IMG/VR virus record: IMGVR_UViG_3300007542_000174
Coordinates: 1-24,326 of that record
From: a virus
DNA: 24,326 bases
Strand: one strand, 5' to 3'
The translations under genes and the position numbers were made by a program. Shown piece by piece: positions 1-7,946 of this stretch (positions are counted from its first letter, which is position 1; every line of letters starts with the position of its first letter). The notes below the pieces were generated by a model. It was given only the letters and a program-made list of their open reading frames with translations. It made no database searches and had not been told where the DNA came from.

Positions 1-1
1 A

Positions 2-394
2 ATCAAATCTGAAGCAGTCAGATCAGAAAAAGACGTGACTATTTTTGAGAAGATGGCGCTTGCCGTGACCGCTCAAAGATATTGGTCAGACAATTCCGTA
101 TCTGTAACCGTATCATTTAATAAAGATACTGAAGCACAGCACATTGGAACAGTTCTTCACATGCATGATGGGCAGCTAAAAACTGTTTCGTTCCTACCAA
201 GTGGAAACGATACCTATCCTCAAATGCCCTACACGCAAATAACAGAAGAAGAATACAACAACAGTAAAGATAGTCTTTTCCCAATTGACTTAGACGGAAT
301 ATATGCTGGCATGGCAGCAGACGCTATTGGCGAAGCTTATTGTACAACAGACGCATGTGAAATTAAGTTTGTAAAGGATAACTCAAAACAATAA
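2..394 (+). CDS. nrdJ: Class II (adenosylcobalamin) ribonucleotide reductase, C-terminal end (5' partial)
   Basis: The reading frame is open from base 2, so the gene begins outside the window and only the last 130 residues are seen. Class II reductase turns ribonucleotides into deoxyribonucleotides using adenosylcobalamin and needs no oxygen. What is seen: an AQRYWSDNSVSVTV segment, then VSFLPSGNDTYPQMPY, which resemble the end of the monomeric Lactobacillus-type enzyme. The tail holds CTTDAC, a CX4C pair in the place where that family has the shuttle cysteines that re-reduce the active site. The gene lies directly upstream of thyX, so the two would together raise dNTP and dTTP supply for phage replication. 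The internal GTG at 35 is not the true start, because the homology continues upstream of it. Confidence 0.85.
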   Translation: MKSEAVRSEKDVTIFEKMALAVTAQRYWSDNSVSVTVSFNKDTEAQHIGTVLHMHDGQLKTVSFLPSGNDTYPQMPYTQITEEEYNNSKDSLFPIDLDGIYAGMAADAIGEAYCTTDACEIKFVKDNSKQ

Positions 395-399
395 TTTCA

Positions 400-408
400 T
401 GATATAAT
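400..408 (+). promoter_or_regulatory. Extended -10 promoter (TGATATAAT) for thyX
   Basis: TGA-TATAAT ends 7 nt before the ATG of thyX. No -35 box at normal spacing is visible and there is no Shine-Dalgarno between box and start. Transcription would begin at or next to the start codon, giving a leaderless mRNA. Three similar boxes occur at 17943, 22105 and 22318. Confidence 0.55.
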
Positions 409-415
409 GTAATTT

Positions 416-1129
416 ATGGAAAATGTAAATGAGTTAGAAGATACAAAGGTAGTTCTGGGCAACGGATACGTCAGACTTGTCGACAAGATGGGTTCTGACT
501 TATCCGTAGCCAACGCAGCTAGAGCCTCTTTCGCAAAAGAAAGCAAAGAGATGTCGACTAGTGATGCTAGGCTTATCAACTTTCTTGCTAGAGAAAATCA
601 CATGTCTCCCTTTAGACACGCCTTTGCGACATTCGAATTTAAAGCACCTCTTTTTGTCGCAAGACAGCACTGGAAGTATGTAGTCGGATCTGACCACACG
701 ATGGACTCATGGAATGAGTCATCAAGAAGATACATAACAATGGAGCCAGAGTTTTATATACCGTCTTCAGAAAAGTGGAGACTAGCCCCTGAAGATAAGA
801 AGCAGGGATCTGGTGGACCAATCGATCCATGGACAGGAGCCGTATTAAGTGAAGAGCTGGCTAAGTACGTCCAACAGGGTGAAGCTCTATATAAAATGGC
901 AATGGACAATGGAGTTGCTCCAGAGCAAGCTAGATTGTTTCTAGCCGCCTACGGAATGCATGTTGTATACAGATGGTCTTCTAGTTTGCAGTCAATAGCC
1001 TTGTTCTTAAATCAAAGATTATCACACGATGCTCAGTGGGAAATTACTGAATATGCAAAAGCAGTTGAAGAGTTGATCACTCCTCACTTCCCAGTTTCTC
1101 TCGCTTGCCTGGTCAACAGAAATGCTTAA
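416..1129 (+). CDS. thyX: FAD-dependent thymidylate synthase ThyX
   Basis: ThyX methylates dUMP to dTMP with methylene-tetrahydrofolate and FAD/NADPH. The 237-residue length fits the family. HMSPFRHAFATFEFKAP (about 62-78) matches the conserved flavin-binding region, and RQHWKYVVG...SWNESSRRY (83-106) matches the ThyX signature region. The usual RHR triplet is replaced by KYV and followed by extra residues before NESSRRY, so the motif is variant while the R, NE and S.RY positions remain. It follows the reductase gene by 21 nt and has its own extended -10 box. The start at 416 is set by that box, as there is no Shine-Dalgarno. It overlaps the next small gene by 8 nt. Confidence 0.9.
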   Translation: MENVNELEDTKVVLGNGYVRLVDKMGSDLSVANAARASFAKESKEMSTSDARLINFLARENHMSPFRHAFATFEFKAPLFVARQHWKYVVGSDHTMDSWNESSRRYITMEPEFYIPSSEKWRLAPEDKKQGSGGPIDPWTGAVLSEELAKYVQQGEALYKMAMDNGVAPEQARLFLAAYGMHVVYRWSSSLQSIALFLNQRLSHDAQWEITEYAKAVEELITPHFPVSLACLVNRNA

Positions 1130-1295
1130 AAATATATTTTTTGTAGCTATATTTACGATTTTATTTAGTTGGTCATTAAATCTAAATTCATTATCACAGA
1201 TATTGGCTGATAAAAAACAAAGAAGAATAGCTAGCTACTTAGCAATATTTTCTGGATTTTTAATTTCTTTGAGTATACTTTTTCTTTTAGGGTAG
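1122..1295 (+). CDS. Small two-helix membrane protein
   Basis: A 57-residue frame starting inside the end of thyX (8-nt overlap). It has two strongly hydrophobic stretches, about residues 4-20 and 38-57, separated by a charged turn containing DKKQRR. This predicts a hairpin membrane protein with a cytoplasmic positive loop. Size and topology would allow a holin or a superinfection-exclusion factor, but no family is recognised and the location in a nucleotide-metabolism block does not support lysis. Translation is probably coupled to thyX. Confidence 0.6.
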   Translation: MLKNIFFVAIFTILFSWSLNLNSLSQILADKKQRRIASYLAIFSGFLISLSILFLLG

Positions 1296-1297
1296 TT

Positions 1298-1570
1298 ATG
1301 CCTGCTTCAAAACTAAACTACATTGTTGTTTACAATAACCATAGTCAGGTATATGGATCATCGTCCGAAAAAATAGCTATAGAGTCAGCTCCTCCAGAAG
1401 GTTTGTCGGAAGAAGATAAGCACGTATTTTTTATAACATTTGAACCAGATACAAAAAATATATGCGTTCATAAAGTCGATCCAAACAATATTGATAATAT
1501 AGAAAGTAAAAGCAATAAAAGAAAGAAAAAAGATAGTGAGCAAGAAGACAAATCAAAAGAAGAAAGTTAA
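1298..1570 (+). CDS. Hypothetical protein with charged tail
   Basis: A 90-residue protein of unrecognised family, starting 2 nt after the upstream stop. Residues 1-65 look like a small mixed alpha/beta domain (MPASKLNYIVVYNNHSQVYG). The last 25 residues are almost entirely Lys, Glu, Asp and Ser and are probably disordered. It overlaps the next gene by 35 nt. Confidence 0.55.
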   Translation: MPASKLNYIVVYNNHSQVYGSSSEKIAIESAPPEGLSEEDKHVFFITFEPDTKNICVHKVDPNNIDNIESKSNKRKKKDSEQEDKSKEES

Positions 1571-1772
1571 TATAAAACTTGGACCAGGTCAATCATTTTT
1601 AATAGAAGATTTAGATATATTAATACATATCCAAAAAACCTATGCAAATATGTTGAGGGGTCAGGTATCAAATGATGATAAAGCAATATTTAATAGAGTA
1701 ATTTTAGCTATTAATTTAGCAATAGAAAATGTCAACAACAGCAGTTCAAATGATTATGATGATGAATGGTAA
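1536..1772 (+). CDS. Hypothetical protein
   Basis: A 78-residue frame with a GTG start at 1536, inside the previous gene. The N-terminus is Lys-rich (SKKTNQKKK), a helical middle follows (DLDILIHIQKTYANMLRG), and the tail is acidic (NDYDDEW). The family is not recognised. A later start is possible because there is no clear Shine-Dalgarno, but the run of overlapping genes favours coupled translation. Confidence 0.5.
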   Translation: MSKKTNQKKKVNIKLGPGQSFLIEDLDILIHIQKTYANMLRGQVSNDDKAIFNRVILAINLAIENVNNSSSNDYDDEW

Positions 1773-2587
1773 ATATGATAGATCTTTGTGTTGTCAACTA
1801 CAATACTAAACCATTATTAGTAAGATTATTGGATAGTCTTCATGATCAGTTGATTACTGGAGGGCATTCAGAAAAATTTTGGAATTTATATATAGCAGAT
1901 AATGGTTCAACTGATGATACGATAGATTTTTTTAGATCTAAAGAAGATGACTATTTAATAGATAGAATTTGTTTAAACAAAAACATTGGCTACTCAGCGG
2001 CATGCAATAAACTTGCAACCTTTGGCTCTAATAGCGTTATAGGATTACTTAATGCTGATGTTTGGTTTACAAATGAAGATATAACAAAGATTTGTAAAAT
2101 ATTTAATCAAGAAAAAGACATTCATATTCTTGGACCAAAACAACGAGATGAATATGGCTTAATTAGGCACGCTGGTATCGTAGGAACTAATACAGCTCCA
2201 AAGCATAGGGGCTGGATGCAGCCAGATCCAACAGACTCTCTTTACAAGGATAGAATCAATTGCGTAACCGTGTCTGGATCGGCATATTTTATTAGAAGAT
2301 CTGTTTGGAATACGCTGACAAACAATGAAAGATATAGAGAGCTATACCCAGACGCCAAAGGAGCATTCTTGCCGACTCCTCACTACTACGAAGAAACTTG
2401 GTGCTCGTACTTTGCTCGTCACCTAGGCTATAATGTAGTGTATGATGGCAGTGTTTCTATTGGTCATAGCTGGCACGCTTCTTCTCCAAAGCCTGGAGAG
2501 GGCTACAGCCACGCCGATGCACAGTTTAAAGTAAGTCAATCAATATTTCGCAAAGCTTGCGATTACATAGGAATAGAAAGAGATTAA
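1766..2587 (+). CDS. Family 2 (GT-A) glycosyltransferase
   Basis: Transfers a sugar from a nucleotide-sugar donor to an acceptor that the sequence does not reveal. What is seen: an N-terminal MIDLCVVNYNTKPLLVRLLDSL, the usual GT-A nucleotide-binding start; ADNGSTDDT (about 45-53); NKNIGYSAACN; and LLNADVWFTN, where NADV occupies the DXD metal-binding position. GHSWHAS near the end fits the rhamnosyltransferase-like branch. The length, 273 residues, is normal. ATG 1766 overlaps the previous gene by 7 nt; ATG 1775 is equally possible and matches the family start better. Two more glycosyltransferase-type genes follow at 3729 and 4451, so the phage probably decorates its virion, its DNA or the host surface. 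Confidence 0.8.
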   Translation: MVNMIDLCVVNYNTKPLLVRLLDSLHDQLITGGHSEKFWNLYIADNGSTDDTIDFFRSKEDDYLIDRICLNKNIGYSAACNKLATFGSNSVIGLLNADVWFTNEDITKICKIFNQEKDIHILGPKQRDEYGLIRHAGIVGTNTAPKHRGWMQPDPTDSLYKDRINCVTVSGSAYFIRRSVWNTLTNNERYRELYPDAKGAFLPTPHYYEETWCSYFARHLGYNVVYDGSVSIGHSWHASSPKPGEGYSHADAQFKVSQSIFRKACDYIGIERD

Positions 2588-2588
2588 C

Positions 2589-2990
2589 ATGACAGATAAA
2601 TTAAACCCGTGGATATATAACGCAGAAGTAAAAAAGGTTGTTGATGGAGATACTTTTGATATCATTATTGACCTTGGTTTTGATACCCTTAAAAAGGGTA
2701 GAGTTCGCCTATACGGAGTAAATACCCCCGAAAGTAGAACTAGAGATCTAGAAGAAAAAAAGCTTGGTTTGGCGGCAAAAGAATTCACAGATCAGTGGCT
2801 AACTCGAGCAAATCATAGGGTTAAAATTGAAACAATTCTAGATAAGAATGAAAAATACGGTAGAGTTTTAGCTAAAGTTTGGGATGAAAGTGGCAACTGT
2901 CTCAACGCAGATATTGTTGCTGCTGGCCTTGCCAGAGAATACTATGGTGTAGGCGATAAAACTTGGGTGGAATTCAAGAAAGATAGCTAA
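2589..2990 (+). CDS. Thermonuclease (staphylococcal nuclease-like, SNase)
   Basis: Ca2+-dependent phosphodiesterase with an OB fold. Motifs in order: VVDGDTFDIII (about 17-27, metal-binding Asp), VRLYGVNTPES (38-48, with the catalytic Arg and Glu), EKYGRVLAKVW (with the second catalytic Arg), and LNADIVAAGLA. All residues corresponding to the R35/E43/R87 triad of the S. aureus enzyme appear present. The 133-residue length is that of a single domain, and no signal peptide is visible, so the enzyme should act inside the cell, perhaps in host DNA breakdown or repair. The stop overlaps the next ATG by one base (TAATG). Confidence 0.88.
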   Translation: MTDKLNPWIYNAEVKKVVDGDTFDIIIDLGFDTLKKGRVRLYGVNTPESRTRDLEEKKLGLAAKEFTDQWLTRANHRVKIETILDKNEKYGRVLAKVWDESGNCLNADIVAAGLAREYYGVGDKTWVEFKKDS

Positions 2991-3409
2991 TGCAAACATT
3001 CTTGCCTTATCCAGATTTTAAAAAGTCAGTAGAAGTTTTAGACTATAAACGTCTCGGCAAGCAGCGAGTAGAAACTTTTCAGGTATTAAACATACTACTT
3101 GGAAGAACTCAAACAAAAGGATGGATAAATCATCCGGTTACAAAAATGTGGAGAGGCTACGAAGCAGCTCTTCAAATGTACCAGAACTACACAATTCAAG
3201 AATGGATAAACAGAGGCTACAAAAACAACATGTCATTTGAAACACTCCTAATAGAAGCCAAAATGCCTTTTTGGTTTGGCGACGAAAGACTACATAAATC
3301 ACATAGATCTAATCTTCTAAGAAAAGATTGGGAATACTATTCTCATCATTTTAACGAAGACCCCAACATGCCGTACTTTTGGCCAGTAGAAGAAAAATTA
3401 TTAGTATAG
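2990..3409 (+). CDS. MSMEG_6728-like / pyrimidine-dimer glycosylase-type protein
   Basis: A 139-residue protein beginning MQTFLPYPDFKKSVEVLDYK, followed by RLGKQRVETFQVLN and WINHPVTKMWRGYEAAL. These are the hallmarks of a small family common in actinobacteria (MSMEG_6728) and usually linked by annotation to T4 endonuclease V-type pyrimidine-dimer DNA glycosylases. The conserved N-terminal segment and the R..KQRVE motif are intact. A repair role is inferred from family annotation only; the catalytic chemistry is not shown by this sequence. It is translationally coupled to the thermonuclease. Confidence 0.65.
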   Translation: MQTFLPYPDFKKSVEVLDYKRLGKQRVETFQVLNILLGRTQTKGWINHPVTKMWRGYEAALQMYQNYTIQEWINRGYKNNMSFETLLIEAKMPFWFGDERLHKSHRSNLLRKDWEYYSHHFNEDPNMPYFWPVEEKLLV

Positions 3410-3411
3410 TT

Positions 3412-3439
3412 TGCCATCAAGCATTTTTAGCTGTATAAT
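3412..3439 (+). promoter_or_regulatory. Sigma70-type promoter for the 64-aa gene
   Basis: TTGCCA (3412-3417), a 16-nt spacer and TATAAT (3434-3439). This is one of the best two-box promoters in the window. It gives a leader of roughly 30 nt that carries the Shine-Dalgarno AAAGGA before ATG 3477. Confidence 0.65.
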
Positions 3440-3476
3440 AGACTTTGTCATATCAATTAACTCAAAAGGAAAAATA

Positions 3477-3671
3477 ATGGCTGAAAATAAATTCAAGTAT
3501 TTTACTGTGACAACAACTTCAATTGTGAAGTCCCCAACCGCAGCTGAGGCTCAGAAGATTGCTAGTAGCAATAATCGTAAGGTTTCAGGTGTTCGTGGAG
3601 AACTCCTTTTTAAGGATGTAGAAGTCGAAAGAATAACCGCAGTACAAGCTAGAAAGCAAGTCGAAGCTTAA
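3477..3671 (+). CDS. Small protein in its own transcription unit
   Basis: A 64-residue protein of unrecognised family starting at ATG 3477 after an AAAGGA Shine-Dalgarno (MAENKFKYFTVTTTSIVKSP...). It is a stand-alone unit: a two-box promoter lies just upstream and a strong GC-rich hairpin 13 nt after the stop. Codon use includes CGT for arginine, unlike the AGA-rich neighbours, which suggests strong expression. The sequence looks like a compact beta-alpha-beta domain (SPTAAEAQKIASSNNRKVSG). The frame is open further upstream, but no plausible start exists there, because the region holds the promoter. Confidence 0.7.
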   Translation: MAENKFKYFTVTTTSIVKSPTAAEAQKIASSNNRKVSGVRGELLFKDVEVERITAVQARKQVEA

Positions 3672-3684
3672 TTATTATTGACCA

Positions 3685-3708
3685 GGCTGGCGGCGTGTGC
3701 CGCCAGCC
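3685..3708 (+). terminator. Rho-independent terminator-like hairpin
   Basis: Perfect 10-bp stem GGCTGGCGGC / GCCGCCAGCC with a GTGT loop, followed by ATTTAATTAT. The stem is strikingly GC-rich in this AT-rich region. The T-tract is imperfect, so termination may be partial, but the position right after the 64-aa gene fits a terminator. Confidence 0.75.
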
Positions 3709-3728
3709 ATTTAATTATCAGGTTTTAT

Positions 3729-4442
3729 ATGTCTAACCCAAAATTAATTGCACAGATGGTTGGAAGAAATGAAGAAAAAAGATTCTTAAAAGAAGTTCTT
3801 CAAAGACTTTCAACTCAAGTAGATGAAATAGTTTTTACCGATGATTGTTCAGAAGATAACACTTATTCAATAGCTTCTGATTTTTGTCACGCATACAAAA
3901 CAAGTGAGCCTACATTCAATGTTCATGAGGGTAAACTTAGATCCATTGCCTGGAACAATCTTTCACAACACGCAAAGCCTGGAGATTGGATTATCGCTAT
4001 AGACTGCGATGAAATGCTCTATAGAAAAGATGATCAGTCATCTTTTGATATCAAATCAATCTTATCAAAATCGGAAAACGATGTTGTCAACGTTAGGTTT
4101 TATCACATGTGGAACTTTACTCAATATAGAGTCGATAAATTGTGGGCTCCAAATAATAGTTCTAGGATATTTAGATTTATATCAGATGGCGTTTTCTTGG
4201 ATAAAGCCCTTGCGTGTGGTTCAGAACCAACATATGTTTCGTCTTGGATAAGACAGAGAAACTTTTGGGTTAACTCAGGATTAATAATGAAACACTTGGG
4301 CTACATATTAGACGAAGATAAAAAGAAAAAATACGAAAGATATGCAGCTCTTGACGGCGGCAAATTTCATAATATAAATCATATCAATTCAATATTAGAT
4401 GAAAATCCAGTTTTAATAAACTGGGGAAACTTTGGAATATAG
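3729..4442 (+). CDS. Family 2-like glycosyltransferase
   Basis: A 237-residue protein starting at ATG 3729. The N-terminal MSNPKLIAQMVGRNEEKRFL and EIVFTDDCSEDNT are typical of GT-A enzymes acting on surface polysaccharides. IIAIDCDEML contains the DXD motif that binds the metal and nucleotide-sugar, and MKHLGY near the C-terminus is also found in this branch. Donor and acceptor are unknown. The frame extends upstream to a TTG at 3678, but that lies in the terminator hairpin and is not a real start. The next gene follows after 8 nt with a GAGG Shine-Dalgarno. Confidence 0.78.
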   Translation: MSNPKLIAQMVGRNEEKRFLKEVLQRLSTQVDEIVFTDDCSEDNTYSIASDFCHAYKTSEPTFNVHEGKLRSIAWNNLSQHAKPGDWIIAIDCDEMLYRKDDQSSFDIKSILSKSENDVVNVRFYHMWNFTQYRVDKLWAPNNSSRIFRFISDGVFLDKALACGSEPTYVSSWIRQRNFWVNSGLIMKHLGYILDEDKKKKYERYAALDGGKFHNINHINSILDENPVLINWGNFGI

Positions 4443-4450
4443 AGGTTATA

Positions 4451-5095
4451 ATGAAAGAAGTGAAGAACTCAGCAATCGAATTAACAAGAATGATGGGTGA
4501 TCAAGAAAAATTTGCTTTTCTTAATATATCAAAATCTTCAATTATAGGTTTAAATAAAAAAAGCGAAAAGTCTTTTCCCACTGAAGTATCAAAAGAAATA
4601 CTTAAGTCAATAAACTTAAGCGGTCCAAGAATTATGAAAAGCGTTTCTTATGATCTTGGGCTAGAAATACAAGAAGATAAACATTCTTCTATTGGCCTTA
4701 AAAAGAGCAATAAGTATTATTCGCCTAATCTATTTGAATACTACCTCCAAAATAATAAAATGGTGTTTGATTCTATAGTTGAATTCTTTATTAAAAATAC
4801 TTCTAATGTTGTTGTCTCTCTTCATGATCAAAAAAGAGTAGCGAATATACTTGGCATAAGATACAACATTGTTAATGTTGGATATCATACTTTGTATAAA
4901 AGATTTGAAGAAACATATGATCAAATAGCTAAATACAACGGCAAGGCTCAATACTGCTTGCTGGACTGCAGCTCTTTAGGCCTAGCCTTGGCGTCTAGAA
5001 TTTGGGAAAATCTTGACATGTCAATTATAGATCTTGGTAAAGCACTTAACTTTACCAGAGAATATAGTTCGGTGGTCAAGAATGAAAGAAGATAA
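4451..5095 (+). CDS. Possible GT-D-fold glycosyltransferase-like protein
   Basis: A 214-residue protein with a clear GAGGTTATA-ATG start. The C-terminal half (NVVVSLHDQKRVANILGI ... YCLLDCSSLGLALASRIWEN ... MSIIDLGKALNF) follows the layout of GT-D fold domains: a small-residue-rich turn, a helix and then IDLGK/H. Residues 1-90 are Lys- and Ser-rich and not recognised. It sits between a glycosyltransferase and a nuclease gene, which supports a role in glycan synthesis. The family assignment is tentative and could be wrong. It overlaps the next gene by 14 nt. Confidence 0.45.
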   Translation: MKEVKNSAIELTRMMGDQEKFAFLNISKSSIIGLNKKSEKSFPTEVSKEILKSINLSGPRIMKSVSYDLGLEIQEDKHSSIGLKKSNKYYSPNLFEYYLQNNKMVFDSIVEFFIKNTSNVVVSLHDQKRVANILGIRYNIVNVGYHTLYKRFEETYDQIAKYNGKAQYCLLDCSSLGLALASRIWENLDMSIIDLGKALNFTREYSSVVKNERR

Positions 5096-5732
5096 AGATC
5101 AAGATGATCTAGCTCTTTTGGTGGACTTGATGTTCGAAACTTCAATGCCACTATCTGAAATAGCAAAAGAGCTTAATTGGCCTATCAATAAATTGAATAA
5201 AGAAATTAATAGATTAGGCTTATCTTGGCTAAAAGATAGCAGAAAAAAAATGTCTAGGGGTCAAACAGCTCTAACATTAATACTAAAAAAGCTATTGCCA
5301 GGAGAAAAAATTGTTAATGAATTTCATATTGGAGATAGATTAAAGCTAGATGTTTATTGCCCTAGATATCAAATAGCAGCTGAATATCACGGCAGACAGC
5401 ATTTCTTTTATACGCAAAGATTCTTTGACTCAAAATATGAGTTCGAAGAATCTTTAGAAAGAGACGAAAAGAAAGTTCAGTGGTGCAAAGATAACGGCAT
5501 AGCTTTAGTTGTATTTAGATATAACGATAAATTGACTGAAGAAGCTGTCTTCGAGCGATTGATGCAGGCGATAAGAACTAGCCCATTTATACCAAAAGAA
5601 AAGAGCAAAAAAAGCATTGTAGACACAACTGCGTATAAAATGGTTAAGAAGAAAAACTCTGAATACAGAAAAAAAGCATACAGACTAGCCAAAGAAAAAA
5701 GAAATGTCAGTAAACATAAACGAAATAAATAA
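5082..5732 (+). CDS. HTH plus Vsr/DUF559-like PD-(D/E)XK nuclease
   Basis: A 216-residue protein from ATG 5082. Residues about 8-50 look like a helix-turn-helix (MPLSEIAKELNWPINKLNKE). Residues 70-150 match the Vsr/DUF559 nuclease fold: IVNEFHIGDRLKLDVYCP with E80 and D90, AAEYHGRQHF with E101, H103 and H107, and ERDEKKVQWCKDNGIALVVF. The C-terminus is very basic and probably binds DNA. The likely role is cutting of DNA in recombination or host takeover, or a free-standing homing-type endonuclease. The position next to the helicase supports a DNA-processing role. The last 29 nt overlap the helicase gene. Confidence 0.65.
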   Translation: MKEDKDQDDLALLVDLMFETSMPLSEIAKELNWPINKLNKEINRLGLSWLKDSRKKMSRGQTALTLILKKLLPGEKIVNEFHIGDRLKLDVYCPRYQIAAEYHGRQHFFYTQRFFDSKYEFEESLERDEKKVQWCKDNGIALVVFRYNDKLTEEAVFERLMQAIRTSPFIPKEKSKKSIVDTTAYKMVKKKNSEYRKKAYRLAKEKRNVSKHKRNK

Positions 5733-7170
5733 TGACAAAATACCTTTAGAGTATCAAATTTTTGCTCTCTGCTTTAAAAAAGAAGGGGCAATAGATTACT
5801 TTGCTGAGCATCTTCCAGAAAATATAGTTGGCTCAATACATGGTGAAAAGGGCATAAACGAATTTTATATAGCACTTCTTGGATATAAAAATGCAACTCA
5901 ACTAAGCATTGTTGATCCAATAGCATTTAAGTCATGGCTTGAATCTGATTCCAATATACACGAAGCTCTAGGCGGAAGCGCCGGAGTAAATGTTATGCTA
6001 GAGATTCTAAATTCCTTAGAATTATCTACTCCAGAGTCGATAACTGAGCTGATCAAACATAAGGCAAAAAAGCGAAAGCAGATAAACTATCTGCAAGAAC
6101 TTCAGTCAATACTTACCCAAAAGGGGCTAAAAGATGAGTCAGATATTGAGAGAATCCAGCTTCTAACTTCTGAGATCAGAGAGCTTGAAAATCAAATAAG
6201 ATATGATCCATTAGAAAAAGTTACAACAGGTAACGACATAATTGCAAGAGTAGATTCTCTTTTGGACATACCAAACTTTCTACCCACGCAATTTAAAGCA
6301 CTAAATAGGGCCATGGGATATACTGATAATGGCGGATTCTTTAGGGGAGCAGTTCATGCAATCATAGCTGCATCTGGAAAAGGCAAAAGTACATTCGCCA
6401 AATGCCTGGCAAATCATTGGCTTGATACTGGCTATAGAGTTCTATACGTAAATTTTGAAGAAGCGATAGGGCACTGGGAGAGAATACTTATGACCCAAAT
6501 AATAGGCAAAAATGTCTATGCAGAGTATTCTAAGTGGTCAGATGCAGATAAAGAAAAGTATTTAGATACATTTAAGCAAAAGCTTTCTCTTTGGGGAGAC
6601 AGACTAATGGTTAGGCATGACCCAGACACTCCTTATTTTGAAGATCTAGAGTTTTGGTTAAGAGATATATTAGGCCATAATGCAAATCTGCCAGACGTAG
6701 TCATCATAGATACCATACAGTCAATGTTTACAAGAGGAGCTGGAAAGGGCAAGCCTAGATGGGGCGAGTTTGAAGAAATGATGGTTAGACTGGAAAAGCT
6801 TGCTAGAGATATGAATTGCGTTTTAATAATAACCGCCCAAGAAAACGCGAATAGAATGAAGGAAAAAAGAGAAGTTGTTCAACAATCAGACACAGGCGGT
6901 TCTTTAACCATTCAGCAAAAGTGTGCAGTAACAATATTCTTAACAGAAAAGCGTTTGGCCACCGATGATGAGACAGAAGACGAAAACATAATGCAACTAC
7001 AAATACCCAAAAACAGAATTACTGGCTCTGCGTTTTTGTATGATCCACCTTTGGTTAAATATGTAGACGCAAAAAAGATATACGAAGACTATGAGCCAGT
7101 TACAGATGATTCTTATGAAGGATCATCCTCTCTACTAGACGACCTATTAAACGATAAGGACTTTCATTAA
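5704..7170 (+). CDS. dnaB: DnaB-like replicative helicase
   Basis: A 488-residue RecA-fold helicase that would unwind DNA at the phage fork. The Walker A motif is at 222-230 (AASGKGKST). VLYVNFEEAIGHWERIL fits the DnaB motif 1a region. Walker B, VVIIDTIQSM, is centred on D336, and IITAQENANRM is the sensor-type glutamine segment. The N-terminal 200 residues hold a helical, charged linker (about 120-180) as in DnaB N-terminal and linker domains. The C-terminus ends in SSLLDDLLNDKDFH, a short acidic tail; a near-identical peptide opens the HD protein two genes downstream. Together with the primase, polymerase III alpha and HD protein it forms the replication block. It overlaps the following gene by one base. 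Confidence 0.85.
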   Translation: MSVNINEINNDKIPLEYQIFALCFKKEGAIDYFAEHLPENIVGSIHGEKGINEFYIALLGYKNATQLSIVDPIAFKSWLESDSNIHEALGGSAGVNVMLEILNSLELSTPESITELIKHKAKKRKQINYLQELQSILTQKGLKDESDIERIQLLTSEIRELENQIRYDPLEKVTTGNDIIARVDSLLDIPNFLPTQFKALNRAMGYTDNGGFFRGAVHAIIAASGKGKSTFAKCLANHWLDTGYRVLYVNFEEAIGHWERILMTQIIGKNVYAEYSKWSDADKEKYLDTFKQKLSLWGDRLMVRHDPDTPYFEDLEFWLRDILGHNANLPDVVIIDTIQSMFTRGAGKGKPRWGEFEEMMVRLEKLARDMNCVLIITAQENANRMKEKREVVQQSDTGGSLTIQQKCAVTIFLTEKRLATDDETEDENIMQLQIPKNRITGSAFLYDPPLVKYVDAKKIYEDYEPVTDDSYEGSSSLLDDLLNDKDFH

Positions 7171-7946
7171 TGTTAAATTTTACTGTAGATGGAATAAAAG
7201 ATTTTCAAATATGCGAAAGACTCTTTGACTATAGGCACTTAGAAAAGCTGCCAGAAAAAATCTATTCTAGAGATATACATACGGAAAAGTTTGAAAATAC
7301 AATAAAAAATATTATTTATTTCTTTATGTTCAAAAAGCAATCAGGTGTAATTCCATCCTACTCTGCAATATTAAATAGATGGGAAAAAATGTGGTTCCCT
7401 AAAGACACCACTTCTTACGATATAATAACCGAGCAGCATGAAACTGTGTATGGAAATACGGCCAGCTTGACTTCAAAAGCTGCGGCTTCACTTTTATTAT
7501 TTTATGAAGAGTATTCAAACGAAAACCTTATACCAATTGCTATTTCGGAAGAATATTATATTTCCACAAAAAATCAAAGCAATATAAAAGATACTTTTGA
7601 TATTATTTTTTATAAAGATCAAACATTTTTTGTAACAAAAATATTGTTTAATTACAAGAAGAGTCAAAAAGATTTATACAATATAGATTTTACGTGTTTT
7701 AAAAAGGGTTTTGAAAATAGACACCCAGATAAAATAGATAGAGTTAAATACGGGTATATAGATATATTAAGTCAAAATGTGAAGTTTACAGAATACAATA
7801 TAACAGAGGATGATATAATGATGTTTGATGAGTGGTGTGATAAAATAGATTCAACAGATATATTTATGTCAAAAAGAGGGCTTATACCGCACTGTAAAAA
7901 GTGTCCGTTTAATGATCCCTGCTCAAGATGGAAGAAGGAAAAATAG
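7170..7946 (+). CDS. Cas4/RecB-like protein with degenerate catalytic site
   Basis: A 258-residue protein with the frame of a Cas4-type iron-sulfur nuclease. The start DGIKDFQICERLFDYRHL carries the first cysteine. The C-terminus HCKKCPFNDPCSRW supplies three more cysteines, as for a 4Fe-4S cluster. A candidate core Asp is in DTFDIIF, but the following strand reads FFVTKILFNYKKS, where active members have an acidic residue two before Lys (as in DYKTG). The acid seems missing, so the protein may bind DNA without cutting it. It sits between helicase and HD genes and overlaps the helicase stop by one base. An apparently intact relative lies at 14262. The family call is inference from cysteine spacing and motif order. 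Confidence 0.55.
   Translation: MLNFTVDGIKDFQICERLFDYRHLEKLPEKIYSRDIHTEKFENTIKNIIYFFMFKKQSGVIPSYSAILNRWEKMWFPKDTTSYDIITEQHETVYGNTASLTSKAAASLLLFYEEYSNENLIPIAISEEYYISTKNQSNIKDTFDIIFYKDQTFFVTKILFNYKKSQKDLYNIDFTCFKKGFENRHPDKIDRVKYGYIDILSQNVKFTEYNITEDDIMMFDEWCDKIDSTDIFMSKRGLIPHCKKCPFNDPCSRWKKEK

Noticed and set aside
3678-3728. Upstream TTG start for the second glycosyltransferase
   Set aside because: It lies in the terminator hairpin; ATG 3729 gives the correct family N-terminus.
5130-5140. tRNA-like GTTCGAA
   Set aside because: Inside a coding frame with no flanking stems.
7812-7822. TATAATGATG as another leaderless promoter
   Set aside because: It lies inside the Cas4-like gene in frame and has no new gene after it; TATAAT is frequent by chance here.
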